A DNA stretch of 64,000 nt from positions 1-64,000 of the forward strand of contig JAVTVY010020296.1 in the NCBI GenBank assembly GCA_036873755.1, in the 5' to 3' direction. Positions within the stretch are counted from its first letter, which is position 1. Each line of letters starts with the position of its first letter. A model generated the notes under the pieces. The model made no database searches, had not been told where the DNA came from, and worked only from the letters and a program-made list of their open reading frames with translations. This document shows, in pieces, positions 26,301 through 36,525 of the stretch. The translations under genes were made by a program, and so were the position numbers. The stretch comes from Hanleya hanleyi (taxonomy: Eukaryota > Mollusca > Polyplacophora > Lepidopleurida > Hanleyidae).

Positions 26301-26713
26301 GCTTTTGTGGAGTTGATTCATGGCTTCACTGTTACCAACCCTGCAGTATATACTGTTGAGCACAGCACTGTGAAAGCCTCGTGTGGAACCCCACAGATAA
26401 AGAAACCGTCAAACAAAGTTTCAAGCTTGTCTTTGGGGAGGTCAGAAACCCAATCAATTGTAGCCAGATTGATCAAATGTTCAGCAAAGTTGGAATAATG
26501 TTCTTTAGCAAATATCTGTCTTGCTAGGGTTAGTTGTGCTTCAACTGGGTAACGTGGAGAATAAACACACTTTGAACTTGGCAAAAGTACGAAAACTTTC
26601 TCCAAAACTGAAATTTTCTGACTCGCACTTTTCGCTCCAGACAACAAGTTCAGCAATTCCTTGACGTACAGTCTAACATCAGCCGATAAGCATCTCCTAT
26701 CGGGCATTTCCAT
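17335..26713 (-). CDS. TELO2: TELO2, telomere maintenance 2 / TEL2 homolog (N-terminal nine exons)
   Basis: TELO2 with TTI1 and TTI2 forms the TTT co-chaperone complex, which works with HSP90 to mature ATM, ATR, mTOR and other PIKK kinases. Nine coding exons with GT-AG borders fit in phase: 26713-26340, 25386-25177, 24314-24160, 23820-23673, 23383-23281, 22926-22858, 21368-21227, 19067-18931 and 17414-17335, about 472 residues. Diagnostic matches to vertebrate TELO2 include VPDRCMEATL in exon 4 (human VPDRAMEAVL), SAIKHTP in exon 7 (human SAIRHTP) and RTLGMVVAE in exon 8 (human RRLGMIVAE). The start at 26713 gives MEMPDRR; Met at 26707 is possible, and an upstream in-frame ATG at 26815 would extend into the promoter. 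Exon 1 and exon 7 use GTTGGT donors. The acidic linker and C-terminal half (human protein about 837 residues) were not found. Identification is firm; exon borders were read by eye. Confidence 0.93.
18330..18760 (+). repeat. Dispersed MITE-like repeat in TELO2 intron 8, copy 2
   Basis: Related to 2440-2850. Both contain GTGCCGATCA, the GTATTTATGGCTAGCTGAC-like block and GCAAATAATAAG. The ends carry TATCTTCCGTGGTTT near 18356 and its complement AAACC.CGAAAGATA near 18708, suggesting terminal inverted repeats. Confidence 0.55.
19217..20711 (+). mobile_element. Pearl-like (Helentron-associated) element in TELO2 intron 7
   Basis: The left end reads AATTGTATGCCCCCCC and the right end GGGGGGGCATAACAATT, which are inverted copies with CAATT outside each. 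The core has about six units of roughly 165 bp marked by GGGCCATAACTCTTGAAAAT, GGGCACTGACCACATAT and AACCGAGATCCAGCC. After the last unit come a GGAC-rich microsatellite (20609-20661) and a hairpin CCCCCCTCTAATTAGAGGGGGGG. This layout (tandem core, ACGG-type microsatellite, terminal hairpin) is that of mollusc pearl elements. Long frames inside are by-products of the repeat. Confidence 0.7.
20782..20852 (+). repeat. SINE-tail fragment with CT microsatellite
   Basis: Contains TCGCTATATAGCTGAAATATTGCTGAACGTGACGTTAAACC followed by a CT run (motif split here only for description). The same tail occurs in reverse complement at 39881-39942, and a diverged version ends the 5S-headed SINE near 60454. 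It is probably the 3' end of a truncated SINE. Confidence 0.6.
22229..22828 (+). repeat. Minisatellite of GATGAG(G/C)AGTGAGT type in TELO2 intron 6
   Basis: About 600 bp of 14-15 bp units mixing GATGAGCAGTGAGT, GATGAGGAGTGAGT and GATGAGTGAGT. On the minus (gene-sense) strand this is TCACTCATCACTC-type sequence starting only 29 bp after the exon 6 donor at 22857. Two frames stay open for over 200 codons because the units keep frame; these are not genes. An ACAG microsatellite lies at about 22996-23019 in intron 5. Confidence 0.95.
24780..25110. repeat. Low-complexity and hairpin sequence in TELO2 intron 2
   Basis: A C run then A run at about 24847-24867 resembles the ends of C-rich elements elsewhere in the window. 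At 25040-25101 the words GACATAATCCCC and GGGGATTATGTC form a hairpin around a C-rich loop. Between 25561 and 25581, in intron 1, there is a poly-T run. Confidence 0.5.
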
Positions 26714-26974
26714 GATGAAGATCGTAAACAAACAGAAAGATTCGAGTAGTTGAGTCCAATTTGAAGGGTAATTGTCCGATTTGATGGGAACACAAATAAA
26801 ATGTTCAGGAAGCACATGGCGGGAAGTGACGTCAAGGTTTGTAGTGGCGAGTAAAGATCTCGTTCCGCATGCGCAGTTTCCCTAGTTACCACATCGTTTC
26901 CCTTCTAAACTTCGACCAAGCTTCAACCTTTCAGTTGAATTTTTCCCTTCCTGCAGACAACTACTTCTTTCGCA
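26714..26974. promoter_or_regulatory. Shared bidirectional promoter of TELO2 and DNAL4
   Basis: Only 261 bp separate the two start codons, which diverge. The interval contains a full CRE palindrome TGACGTCA (26827-26834), an NRF-1-like site CGCATGCGCAG (26866-26876) and an X-box-like motif GTTTCC-CT-AGTTAC (26876-26889; two mismatches from GTNRCC-N-RGYAAC). The first two are typical of TATA-less housekeeping promoters, and X-boxes bind RFX factors at ciliary genes. No TATA box is evident. The motifs are seen; their use is inferred. The 5' UTRs of both genes must start inside this interval unless there are upstream non-coding exons. Confidence 0.7.
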
Positions 26975-29900
26975 ATGGCAGAAGTTACTGAAGAAAAGAA
27001 AGTGGAGCCCGACGTGAAAAGAGTTCATACGTACCCTTTAATAAGAGTAAGATTTATGTATCAATGAAATGACATTGTTGTATTTCCCAAATCGAAGTTG
27101 TTGTTGTTGCGTGCTCATTACAACAACAACGTTTTATAAGATGTTTACAATGGGGATGTGTTATGTAGGATATTTGCCCTCTGATATATCCCTCACTCCC
27201 TGATATACCGGGTACTCCCCCCACCCCACACACACACCTGGTCAGACTCATATCCCCTGCCCCCATATTTTCAGCACTGGAAATTCGCACCAATTGGAAT
27301 GCATATACATACCCATCTCACACCGCATCTATACCAAGGAATGTCATCTTGAAATTCACTTTTCCGTGAGAAATTACCGGATTTCAAAGTCTCAATTGAC
27401 AGCAAATAAACGCGATTTATTCAGACCTGGCGGTGTTCTGGTTTTCTGTTACACTTTCATAACACAAATGCCGGATCATAAATGGCGCTGCAGTGTACAG
27501 TTTTTGTAAAATCCTTTCTCAAACCAGCGGTTAAAATCCTCCCATTCGAGCATCTTCACGAACGTTGAAATTGGAGCGATATGCAAGAGGGACTGTCGTA
27601 GCCTCGAACCCGAAATCATAACAATTACGTCACACACCACGAACAACGCTGATTGGCTATCTTGGTTTGATCAAGCTGGACGGACAGGTTTCACAGTTTT
27701 GAATTCGCGCACTGTGCACTGCGATAGTGTAAACAGCCAATCAGCGTTGTTCGTGGTGTGTGGCCTAATTGTTAGGATTTTGGGTTCGAGGCTATGACAG
27801 TCTTTCAACGTCCGTGAAGATGCTCGAAGCGGGGGATTTTAACCGCTGATTTGAGAAAGGATTTTACCAAAACTGTGCACCGCAGCACCATTTACGATCC
27901 GGGATTTGTGTTATGAAGTGTAACAGAAAACCAGAAAACTGCCAGATCTGAATAAATTGCATTTATTTGCTCTCAATCGAGCCTTTGAAATCCGGTAATT
28001 TCTCACGGAAAAGTGAATTTCAAGATGACGTCCCTTGGTATAGATGTGGTGTGAGATGGGTATAGGGCCTATATATGCAGTCCAATTGATACGAATTCTT
28101 TGTGATTTTCAGATACTGTATTCAAAAGATATATTTCTGTAATTCTAAAAAAACTGAAGCCGATTGGTCGAAAGCTCCGGCGGTCATCTTCAATTGATAC
28201 GAAAACCTAATTTGGTATTCATCTCCGGAACTACAGAACCAATTGATGCGATACTTGCATACCTGATCCATGGACGAAGGTCTCAAAAAAGTTCCAATTT
28301 GAAGTTGCTCCGTAAATAATAGTCACCATTGGCATTGATCAGTCAAACTCAGATGTTCAAGTGCTGGATATTTATGGTGAAAACATATGTTGTTTGTATG
28401 TTATTTGACATAGCGATGAAGAACAAATGGGTCCCAAGATTGGTATGAGTTACGGTGTCTTGGACGCATACAACCATTTATATACCAAGCAGAAGGTCAT
28501 TAATTTATATTACTTCGGTTGTTGTTGTCTGTATATGATCCTCTAGTGTTATCATCTTGGTCATTATCAGGCCTTCAATTATGTCCTATAAGTCCTATAT
28601 TTTTTTAGTTGTCCTATATTTTGCTATATTTCTGAAAAATGTCCTATATTTCCTATATTTTTGCCGAGTCTCTTTCAAATTATTAAATTACTTCCTGAAG
28701 GGGTTATTCTAGCCCAAAATGTATACATGTAATATACTCAATTTTCGAAAAGAGATAAACTCATTTTATCTCTATAAATTCAATATTTAAGACTTTTTCA
28801 TAGGTTAAAGACAGGAAACTCAATATTTCAGACTTTTTCATAGTAAAAGATATGAAACTCAATATTTCAAACATTATATTCCAAGTTTTTCATCGATACT
28901 GTAATTATGATGCACACTAAAGTACATGTAACTAAAGAATAGATACTGAAGCTGCTGTATTGTATGTACTTTATTTCTTCATTCTTTGGAACCACCAGTG
29001 TGGTTTTATTATGCAACTCCTAAGAGTGTTGGACAGAGGAACTTACAACAAAAGGACATGTATGCTTCCCCAAGAAATTCAAACACACAGTCTAAAAAAA
29101 ATTTGTTGAAGGGTGGAGAATCTTGTTCAAATTCTTTGTTAACAAGACATGAAAGAAACAAAGAAGTATGGTACAAACCTTTCTCTGATAACCCACCATA
29201 TTCATCATGAAAGACTTCATACAGTCAGCATCGTCTGAGGATGCCATGGTGGGAAATCAGAGCAAGGCTTGTACCATACTTCTTTGTTTCTTTCAGGTAG
29301 GTAATCTGCTATTGTGCAACTAATGCCAAGTTGAAGATTGTCCTATATTTTCAGTAAAATGTCATATATCTGTCCTGTATTTTTAAGAAAAAAGTCCTAT
29401 ATTTTGTCCTATATTTTCACTGGAAACCAGTTGAAGGCCTGCATTATGTTCTTAGTTCACTATTAACGACACAGAAAGTTAGCACTTTGGTGTGGGGACT
29501 CTGGTTTGATGGCTTCCAGGTTCCAAAATTTTACTTCCATGTCCAATATACTACCTGTACACAATTATGTGATAACACGCAGGTGCACAGAGAGGTTGCA
29601 TGTTCATGCCAAATAAATAATTCAAATATTAGTCATGTGCCAAACACAGCCTTAATGGCAAATGATTGGCTGTCACTATAGACCTGGAAAGAATAGATGA
29701 TTAGAAGTTCAGTTCATACAATTATATATACAATTCATTTTGATACAGTCCCAGACCTTGCATTATATTTAATGTTAAAGGATACAATCAGCCCCATCAA
29801 AATGAAAGGCCTGCAGGCCCAGGGAACCCAATTACAGAGATGATAACAATGTATTGTAAGTGACATATGGCACAATAAATGTTCAGTGAATGCATTAAAT

Positions 29901-31590
29901 CGGAAAAGTATATCATCTTAAATTGAAGGTAAATTCAAGATGGTATACTTGGTGTATCAACTACGACTCCGCTTCTTTGTTCTTTGAATCAACATTTCCA
30001 TGCAAAATTGAAATTGGTCTGTGGAATTGCTGGATTCCATGCAGATTTTCACATTTGTTTTCAAGCAATTTGCCAGAACCGAAGTCTGATTGGGATTTTC
30101 TAATTATCCTGGGAGAGTCTCAAGCATTGCCTAGTCATCTCTGTGTCCATTCATATGACAAGAGTTTTATGTTTTTGTCACACTAGCAGTGACACATGTG
30201 GAAAGTTTTATTATTGGGGTTATTAATCGTTATACATCTGTATATTTCCAGCACTCAGACATGAATGATGAGATGAAGACGGAGACGATGGAACTTTGTG
30301 TAACAGCCTGTGAGAAGTTCTCTGCCAATAATGAGGTGAGACTCAAACAGGATTTATTTGGTTTTCCAGGCCTTGTCATAGTAATCATGGCCCACTCACT
30401 AAACATTGTCAATGTGCCCTATTCCTGCAAACTCTCAACTCATTGTGATTCTTAGCCAAGCAGGAGCACAAAATTTGTGCAGTCACTCTGAATTCTGACT
30501 CGTTCTCCTTGCACATACCCTTGCATTGTCCAGCTTGTGTCTGCTGCATTATTTATTGATGTAACTGGTAACCTTTGTTGGTTTCAGCAAAGTTCTAACC
30601 TTGTTCAACTCTGCCGTGCAGGATAATGTTCAACTCTGCCGTGCAGGGTAATGTTCAACTCTGCCGTGCAGGGTAATGTTCAACACTGACGTGCAGGGTA
30701 ATGTTCAACTCTTGCCGTGCAGGATAATGTTCAAGAATAACAGCAGGCCTACCATTTCTTTACTGGCATGACTGGACCTTTCTACTATTTGCACATTTCC
30801 ACTGTGAGATGAACATAGAAGCATAATGGAGCTGTCGTGCCCCATAAATGGACAGATACTCACGAACAGTGTTTACATAGTGAAGACAGTGTCAAAATAG
30901 CATGTCCTCTGTTTAAAAATGCTATACACATCTCTGACGTCCCTTTTCCCCATTGTACATCATTGCATCAAAAGATCTGATGAACTGAGGGAGAAAACTC
31001 ATTTTTTGTTTAATTAGTTTTACTATTGGATATAAGATTCTAATTTCAATGATAGTGTCAGTCTAGTCTTTACTATTGGATATAAGATTCTAATTTCAAT
31101 GATAGTGTGAGTCTAGTCTTTACTATTGGATATAAGATTCTAATTTCAATGATAGTGTCAGTCTAGTCTTTACTATTGGATATAAGATTCTAGTTTCAAT
31201 GATAGTGTCAGTCTAGTCTTTACTATTGGATATAAGATTCTAGTTTCAATGATAGTGTCAGTCTAGTCTTTACTATTGGATATAAGATTCTAGTTTCAAT
31301 GATAGTGTCAGTCTAGTCTTTACTATTGGATATAAGATTCTAGTTTCAATGATAGTGTCAGTCTAGTCTTTACTATTTGAGTGATATTCAGCTGAGGTTT
31401 ATAGTGATATTATTTTGTTTTATAGGCAGCTGCCAAAATGATTAAGGACACAATGGACAAGAAATTTGGTGCTTCCTGGCATGCTGTGGTTGGAGAAGGC
31501 TATGGATTTGAAATCACCCATGAAGTGAAAAACTTATTGTATATGTTCTTTGGTGGTACTTATGCGATAATAGTTTGGAAGTGTTCATAA
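26975..31590 (+). CDS. DNAL4: DNAL4, axonemal dynein light chain 4 (complete)
   Basis: Small light chain of the DLC/LC8-like family that acts as a homodimeric cargo-adaptor subunit on dynein heavy or intermediate chains in cilia and flagella. Three coding exons splice in phase 0: 26975-27046, 30252-30335 and 31426-31590, giving 106 residues and a TAA stop (human protein 105). Family signatures are the near-invariant METMELCVTACEKFS-like block in exon 2 (here TETMELCVTACEKFS), the MDKKFGASWH block, GEGYGFEITHEVKN and the C-terminal VWKCS. Donors are AGA-GTAAGA and GAG-GTGAGA; acceptors are TTCCAG and TATAG. Exon 1 encodes the variable acidic N-terminus (MAEVTEEKK). The gene is head-to-head with TELO2. 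Intron 1 (about 3.2 kb) carries two mobile elements, and intron 2 carries two minisatellites. Confidence 0.97.
27283..28101. mobile_element. Foldback element in DNAL4 intron 1
   Basis: Arms of about 350-400 bp (27283-27655 and 27720-28101) are inverted copies. CCATCTCACACCGCATCTATACC on the left matches its complement near 28036-28059 on the right. Outer ends share GAAATTCGCACCAATTGGAATGC against the complement of GCAGTCCAATTGATACGAATTC, split by a few changes. Neither arm has an ORF with protein character. It is probably a large inverted-repeat MITE. Confidence 0.8.
28569..29443. mobile_element. hAT-like non-autonomous element in DNAL4 intron 1
   Basis: The left end CAGGCCTTCAA and right end TTGAAGGCCTG are exact inverted repeats. 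CATTAT lies directly outside both ends (GTCATTAT left, CATTATGT right), consistent with a decayed 6-8 bp target duplication. Next to both ends are runs of GTCCTATATTT words. The size is about 875 bp. The 74-codon ORF at 28986-29210 is unrecognised. hAT assignment rests on the CAGG-type end and duplication length only. Confidence 0.6.
29151..29297. repeat. Perfect-armed hairpin inside the hAT-like element
   Basis: GAAAGAAACAAAGAAGTATGGTACAA at 29151 is mirrored by TTGTACCATACTTCTTTGTTTCTTTC ending at 29297. Arms of about 30 bp are almost identical, with an 85-bp loop. It could be a nested small foldback. Confidence 0.85.
30598..30735 (+). repeat. Minisatellite, 26-bp unit, about five copies, DNAL4 intron 2
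   Basis: Repeats of TAATGTTCAACTCTGCCGTGCAGG with single-base changes. The last copy has one extra base. Confidence 0.9.
31021..31377 (+). repeat. Minisatellite, exact 50-bp unit, seven copies, DNAL4 intron 2
   Basis: Units start at 31021, 31071, 31121, 31171, 31221, 31271 and 31321 with a partial eighth at 31371. They differ by one or two bases (TCTAATTTC or TCTAGTTTC; GTGTCA or GTGTGA). The array ends 48 bp before exon 3. Near-identity means recent expansion and probable length polymorphism. Confidence 0.97.
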
Positions 31591-33337
31591 TTAGCAGTGA
31601 AATAGGACCCTCTGTGTATATCACCATTCTCAGAACATTGGCCCGAAAGGTGAAATTGCAGCTGACCAAAGTATGTACATAACTGACTGTTTTGCCCGTG
31701 TTTCGCTTGGCCTAGTCTGTGATATAGGAAAGGAGTGGATGACAGGCATTTAACAACACTGCAAGTGATATATCCTTGGATATGATAGATTGGACTGGTT
31801 ACTTCTCCCTCATACAGGGGCGGTAACCAGTCTAATGCTACATTCGAACTGATGGAATCTACATCTATTGTATTTATGAATTATGCAATATGTTTACATC
31901 ATTTGTAGTTGAACCAATTGTAAAAAGACTTGACTGACATCGAATATGTAAATATATGTATTAAAAGTTATTACTTTCTTCATACTCATATATATATCTT
32001 CATGTTGGTTCTATATATGTGTTATTGTGATGAACTGTATTATTGGCATTTATTATGGAACTCCAGATGAATCACCGAATATCAATTTGATTCGTGGATC
32101 AATCGGTAAGGAGATGACGCAGGGCCATTATTTGAAAGTCATGTAATAGAAAAGAGTCTCAATTATTGGGTGCATTCTGTTTGGATGTAATAATGTCATG
32201 TATCAAATGTTCCTTGTCCCAGGGAGAATCATGCAAGTAGGCCTATATCTAGATGAATAAATATGCACAAAACACTTCTTCTTTAGGACTGCCAGCAGAG
32301 GTTCACAAAGAGTACACACACAACTTGAAAGGCAAAACAATTCTATATTGTTTCTGCTACAACAAAGACTATGTTAGATATGGAATTTATTTTGAGAAGT
32401 ATTTTTAAGTGTATATTTTTTTCTTTATTAATAATTTGTCTCCGTGTATACATTTTGTGTGAATTGGGTTTACCTGGACTGTGGATCAAACAACAGATGT
32501 GTGTCATTTGGCAATTGTGTATATAGCTTCATCTATAAGACACAGCAGAAATATGTCTGCATGTGAATTAATGGGCCCCAAGGATCCAGAGCATTTCTCA
32601 ACTGCACAAACTGGCTTTGGATTAGCTTTTCAAGTCAAAAGGCCTACAGGTTGGTGACAGAGGTGTGACTGACAGTTGTCTTGGATATTAAAGTCTACAC
32701 TGTAGCCTGTCCTTCGTATTGGCTGGCATGAATTGTCCTGCTTTTTGTCGGGTTTACCAAGGGTAAACCCTACATTGGTATCACTTTTCAGTTTTTCTTT
32801 TTTCTTCTGCACATGTGTAGTTTTGATCTCCTGCCCGGAGACTGTTCTCATTTGATGCCCCTTACAGCATTCACAACAGGCCTCGCACAAGCCATGCAAT
32901 TCCAGGCGCTAAGAGTAATGGAATTTCGTTGAAAGGACATGGAAAGTCAGAGGAAATATATGTACAGAGTCCGGGAAAATGAGTGGAAAAAGCTAAGTTA
33001 TTCTCTGAAGTTCAGCGAAATTTATTGCGGAATAAAAATCCAAACAGCCGTGAAACGTGTTTGCTGGTGACCCTTCGCCAGATTGGAACGAGGTCAGACA
33101 GCTCATTTACATATTTTGTGTAGTCCATTGGTTGAACTAAACTCGTGACTGTTTCCCGCTGAATTAATATTCATATTCTGTGACGTGTATTGGTCGAGGT
33201 CATAATGTCGACAGCTGATTGGCGCGCTCTTGACATCTGTACTAATTTACGTATCAGAACAGTCGCCATTTGAACTGGTCAAATTGCAGTCGCCATTGTT
33301 CGTTGGTTTGGAATTTAGCTTTGGGCTAATTTTGCTG
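31591..33337. other. DNAL4 3' UTR and intergenic sequence
   Basis: An AATAAA signal at 32256-32261 is a possible DNAL4 polyadenylation site, about 670 bp after the stop; ATTAAA-like words occur earlier near 31960. Beyond that no gene is recognised. The 89-codon minus-strand frame at 32630-32899 has no convincing protein features. Confidence 0.4.
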
Positions 33338-33500
33338 ATGCCGGGAAAATGCAAATTTAGTGAACATTGGCTGAGACTGGATGATTATAACTGTGGTTGT
33401 CCCGTCACGGTGAGAGGACAGCAACGTACACGGTGTGTCAAACAAATGTGGATCTGTCCAATATCGGCGATGGTCCTTTACGGAGCCATACAAAAATTAC
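33338..33500 (+). pseudogene. Decayed BED-type zinc-finger fragment (transposase-derived)
   Basis: The frame starting MPGKCKFSEHWL at 33338 runs into a second frame (from 33397) with CQTNVDLSNIGDGPLRSHTK. I recall this order (M-P-x-K-C-x-F, W-L, then C, D-[VI]-x-N-[IM]-G, S-H-x-K) from the N-terminal BED-like zinc finger of many hAT-type transposase-related proteins in animals. A frame change lies near 33390-33400, the first cysteine of the expected pair is not visible, and no downstream transposase domain follows. The call is by motif memory only. Confidence 0.45.
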
Positions 33501-33669
33501 AGGATACACAAACTTTACACACATATTCTTGAGGTTGTTCTATAACTATATGGCACTTTATGAATTATTATTACGAATATGAATTTTAATATTTTTGAAC
33601 ATTTTTCAATCTTTGGTAAGCTACCTTACAACAAAAGTTATGATTCATATATAGTGCAAGATCACAAAG

Positions 33670-34240
33670 ATGATCTTCACTTTAGATAGGGAATCGTCCT
33701 CAATGCGTTTTTGATACACACAGCTGGTGGGGCTAATTTTTGTCTAAAAAGCACCAAATTGACCATTTGAATAGATAAAGATAAAGAATAATCAAGACCT
33801 ACAGACAAACACAACCAGACTTACAGTGGTTCAAACCTGCCGTATTTTGCACTTTTCGGTGCATTTACAGTCGACATTTTCTCTCCAAAATTCTCGTTGC
33901 AAAATTATGACACCTTTAACCAAAATCATATTTAGACTTATTTGTTGGTCAAAATAGCTAAAATTGGTTTTGGTTAAAGGTGTCCTATTTTTGTAACAAG
34001 AGAAAATCCGCACCGAAAAGTGCCTAAAAATACGAAAATAAGCCAACTTACCAACTTACCAACTTTAGTGAGCCATAAATCCGTGTTCGTGCATCTGCAG
34101 TCCTTCATTATTTCGGGTCTTATAATTCAGCATGAAGGCTGTACAAAATGGTCCATTTCATATCCCTTTGATAAAAGTGAAAGTTTGGCCCTTCAAATCG
34201 AACAGCTTGAGGACGATTCCCTATGTCAAGCGAACACCAC
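33670..34240. mobile_element. Foldback MITE
   Basis: The outer ends TAGGGAATCGTCCTCA (33688) and TGAGGACGATTCCCTA (34209) are inverted copies. Inner pairs are GCACTTTTCGGTGC with GCACCGAAAAGTGC, and GACACCTTTAACCAAAA with TTTTGGTTAAAGGTGTC. Total about 570 bp, no ORF with protein character. Confidence 0.75.
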
Positions 34241-35195
34241 CATTCTTCCCAAATATGGGACTAATAAACTCCTCTGATGCAAGTAAACCCGACATCAGTA
34301 CTTTAAGTACTTTGATTACAATTATGTAGACATGGTTGTCTTTTCTAACTTAGTCTTTGTTGTAGCAGAGACGATTTAAAAATAAAGTAATTTTCAGTAT
34401 TGTGATTGTTTTCCCCCTTTGTGAACTTCTGCCGACAGTCCTAAGAACATTTTTTTTTGGGGGTTATTTATGTGTATACTCCTTGCATGTTAAAGATGTT
34501 ATAGTGGGATTCTCCATTGGAGAAGGAACATTTTGATATATGATTTTACAATATTCAAACACAACACACCAATTAAGAGAATGTTTCCTATTACACGAGT
34601 TCCAGGACCAAATAATTGTCACTGCGTCATCCCCTTAAAAGAGCCGAGCCGTGCAGTGTTCGTTCAGCTTATTAGTGTGTCCACCAGCGAAAATCACAAT
34701 CAGGGGCGATAACTCCCAGGGGAATATTCTTCTATTCAATCAGCAGCAACCCAGAGCAAGGCCAAACTCGCGTCATATTTCTGTCAATAGTATATAAGCA
34801 CGTGATTATCATTGTGAACAGCAAAGTTGTATATTACCTGGGAATTCTCGCATTTATATCAACTGACGGATAAAACTAGGTCATAATTATTGTAGAGGGT
34901 GTCTGAATTATTACGTGTCGAGCTTTAAAGGGGGTATAGTTCTCTGAAGATAGGGGTGGGCAAAAACAACACATTATTTATTGTTGCGGTCATGAGAAGA
35001 CTTCACACAGTTACTAAAGAGGGTGTGCTTAATTGCCTTGGGGGACAGCTTTGGCGGAAGACTGTCGCCATAGATGAATAAAAAAACAACTCGCGTCAAA
35101 AATAAAATGATAAATTGCTCCGAATATACAGAGTGACGACCCATATAAAAATTCGTTCACCCAGACATTCGCGAGCATAAATTCAGATATCTGGC
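34241..35195. other. Non-coding, no gene recognised
   Basis: Nothing identified apart from a poly-T run near 34450. Confidence 0.4.
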
Positions 35196-35475
35196 GCTAT
35201 ACTGTTCAGTGATTTCTGTATGGGGTATATGCTATACTGTTCAGTGATTTCTGTATGAGGTATATGCTATACTGTTCAGTGATTTCTGTATGGGGTATAT
35301 GCTATACTGTTCAGTGATTTCTGTATGGGGTATATGCTATACTGTTCAGTGATTTCTGTATGGGGTATATGCTATACTGTTCAGTGATTTCTGTATGGGG
35401 TATATGCTATACTGTTCAGTGATTTCTGTATGGGGTATATGCTATACTGTTCAGTGATTTCTGTATGGGGTATAT
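35196..35475 (+). repeat. Minisatellite, exact 35-bp unit, eight copies
   Basis: Units of GCTATACTGTTCAGTGATTT plus CTGTATGGGGTATAT are almost identical; the second has GAGG for GGGG. Recent expansion. Confidence 0.97.
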
Positions 35476-36525
35476 GCACTGTGAAATGATTCCCCAGGTC
35501 GCAGCCGTAAAACTGAAAGAGAGAAAATTCAGGCGCAAATTTTATAGGAACGTAATTTGTGGCACAAATGAGGAAAGTGTGTGCGAGTCTTCGTCTGAAT
35601 TGTGCCTGCTGTGGGCTCGGTCAGACCCTGTATCAAGCGCCCACCCAGGCCTTACCACTTGAATGAAAATAAAATCTAATAGCATTTAATAAGAAGGCAG
35701 ATTTGATCCAATTTAATCGTTGATAGATAAAATTATAGCCTTGGTCGGCATGAAAAGCAGCTGATTAAATGCCGCATTGAAAGAAATATGTTAATGAAAA
35801 GGTAGAGAACTTAGAAATTAAAGATGTTTGTACGATAGAATTCTTTTCTCCAACACAAGCGTAACAGAACGATTTAATTCAACGAACGTGATCGTTTGAA
35901 TTCTTCTAAGACACGACATTTCACTATAAACTAGGAAATAAATCTTGCACCTCATCGTCCGCCTTAGCGACCTTATGCTAGTTCTCTTCGCGTTAGATGC
36001 TACAGAAGACTGATGACACGATGTCGTTCGAGGTGTTGCCAGATGTCATGACACGAAAAACCCACGCATGCAGTTTGGGCTACCACGCAAAAAGTAGGCC
36101 TACCGCATGGATTTTTGGATGTACTTATTTGCTTTATGATAATTATTTGTTGTAAGAACATAGAAGCTATTTGTTGATGTTGTGGTACAGGATAGCGAAA
36201 AAATTAGTTTAACGCACGCAGCCAGTAAGTCGTGCAGTGCTAAAAAAAAACATAATTACAACCCCGACAAATGTACTTAATTTGTAATTACAACAGTTTA
36301 TGACAGCAGTTTTCTTACAAATCGAGTTTGATGATCCAGGAGAAATGTAATCGTGCAATGAAGTATCATATCAAACGAAGATGAAACAACAAGGGTATGT
36401 GCTACCCTACTTAGTTTATGAATGAACCCGATTAATTCTCATTGGTTATCAGCTTCTCCCCTTTTTTCGTTCATCCAGAGTATAACCATGATAAGGTGTG
36501 CTTGTTGGTGTCTGCACTTCTTTTT
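35476..36525. other. Non-coding, no gene recognised
   Basis: AT-rich sequence with scattered short frames and no repeat structure that I could define. Confidence 0.4.

Noticed and set aside
26335..26339. Alternative exon 1 donor of TELO2 at GTAACA
   Set aside because: It would end exon 1 in phase 0, whereas exon 2 needs phase 2. The GTTGGT donor at 26339 restores the frame and gives AGPS as in human TELO2.
32630..32899. 89-codon Cys- and Lys-rich minus-strand ORF
   Set aside because: No recognisable domain, no start context, and ordinary intergenic composition around it.
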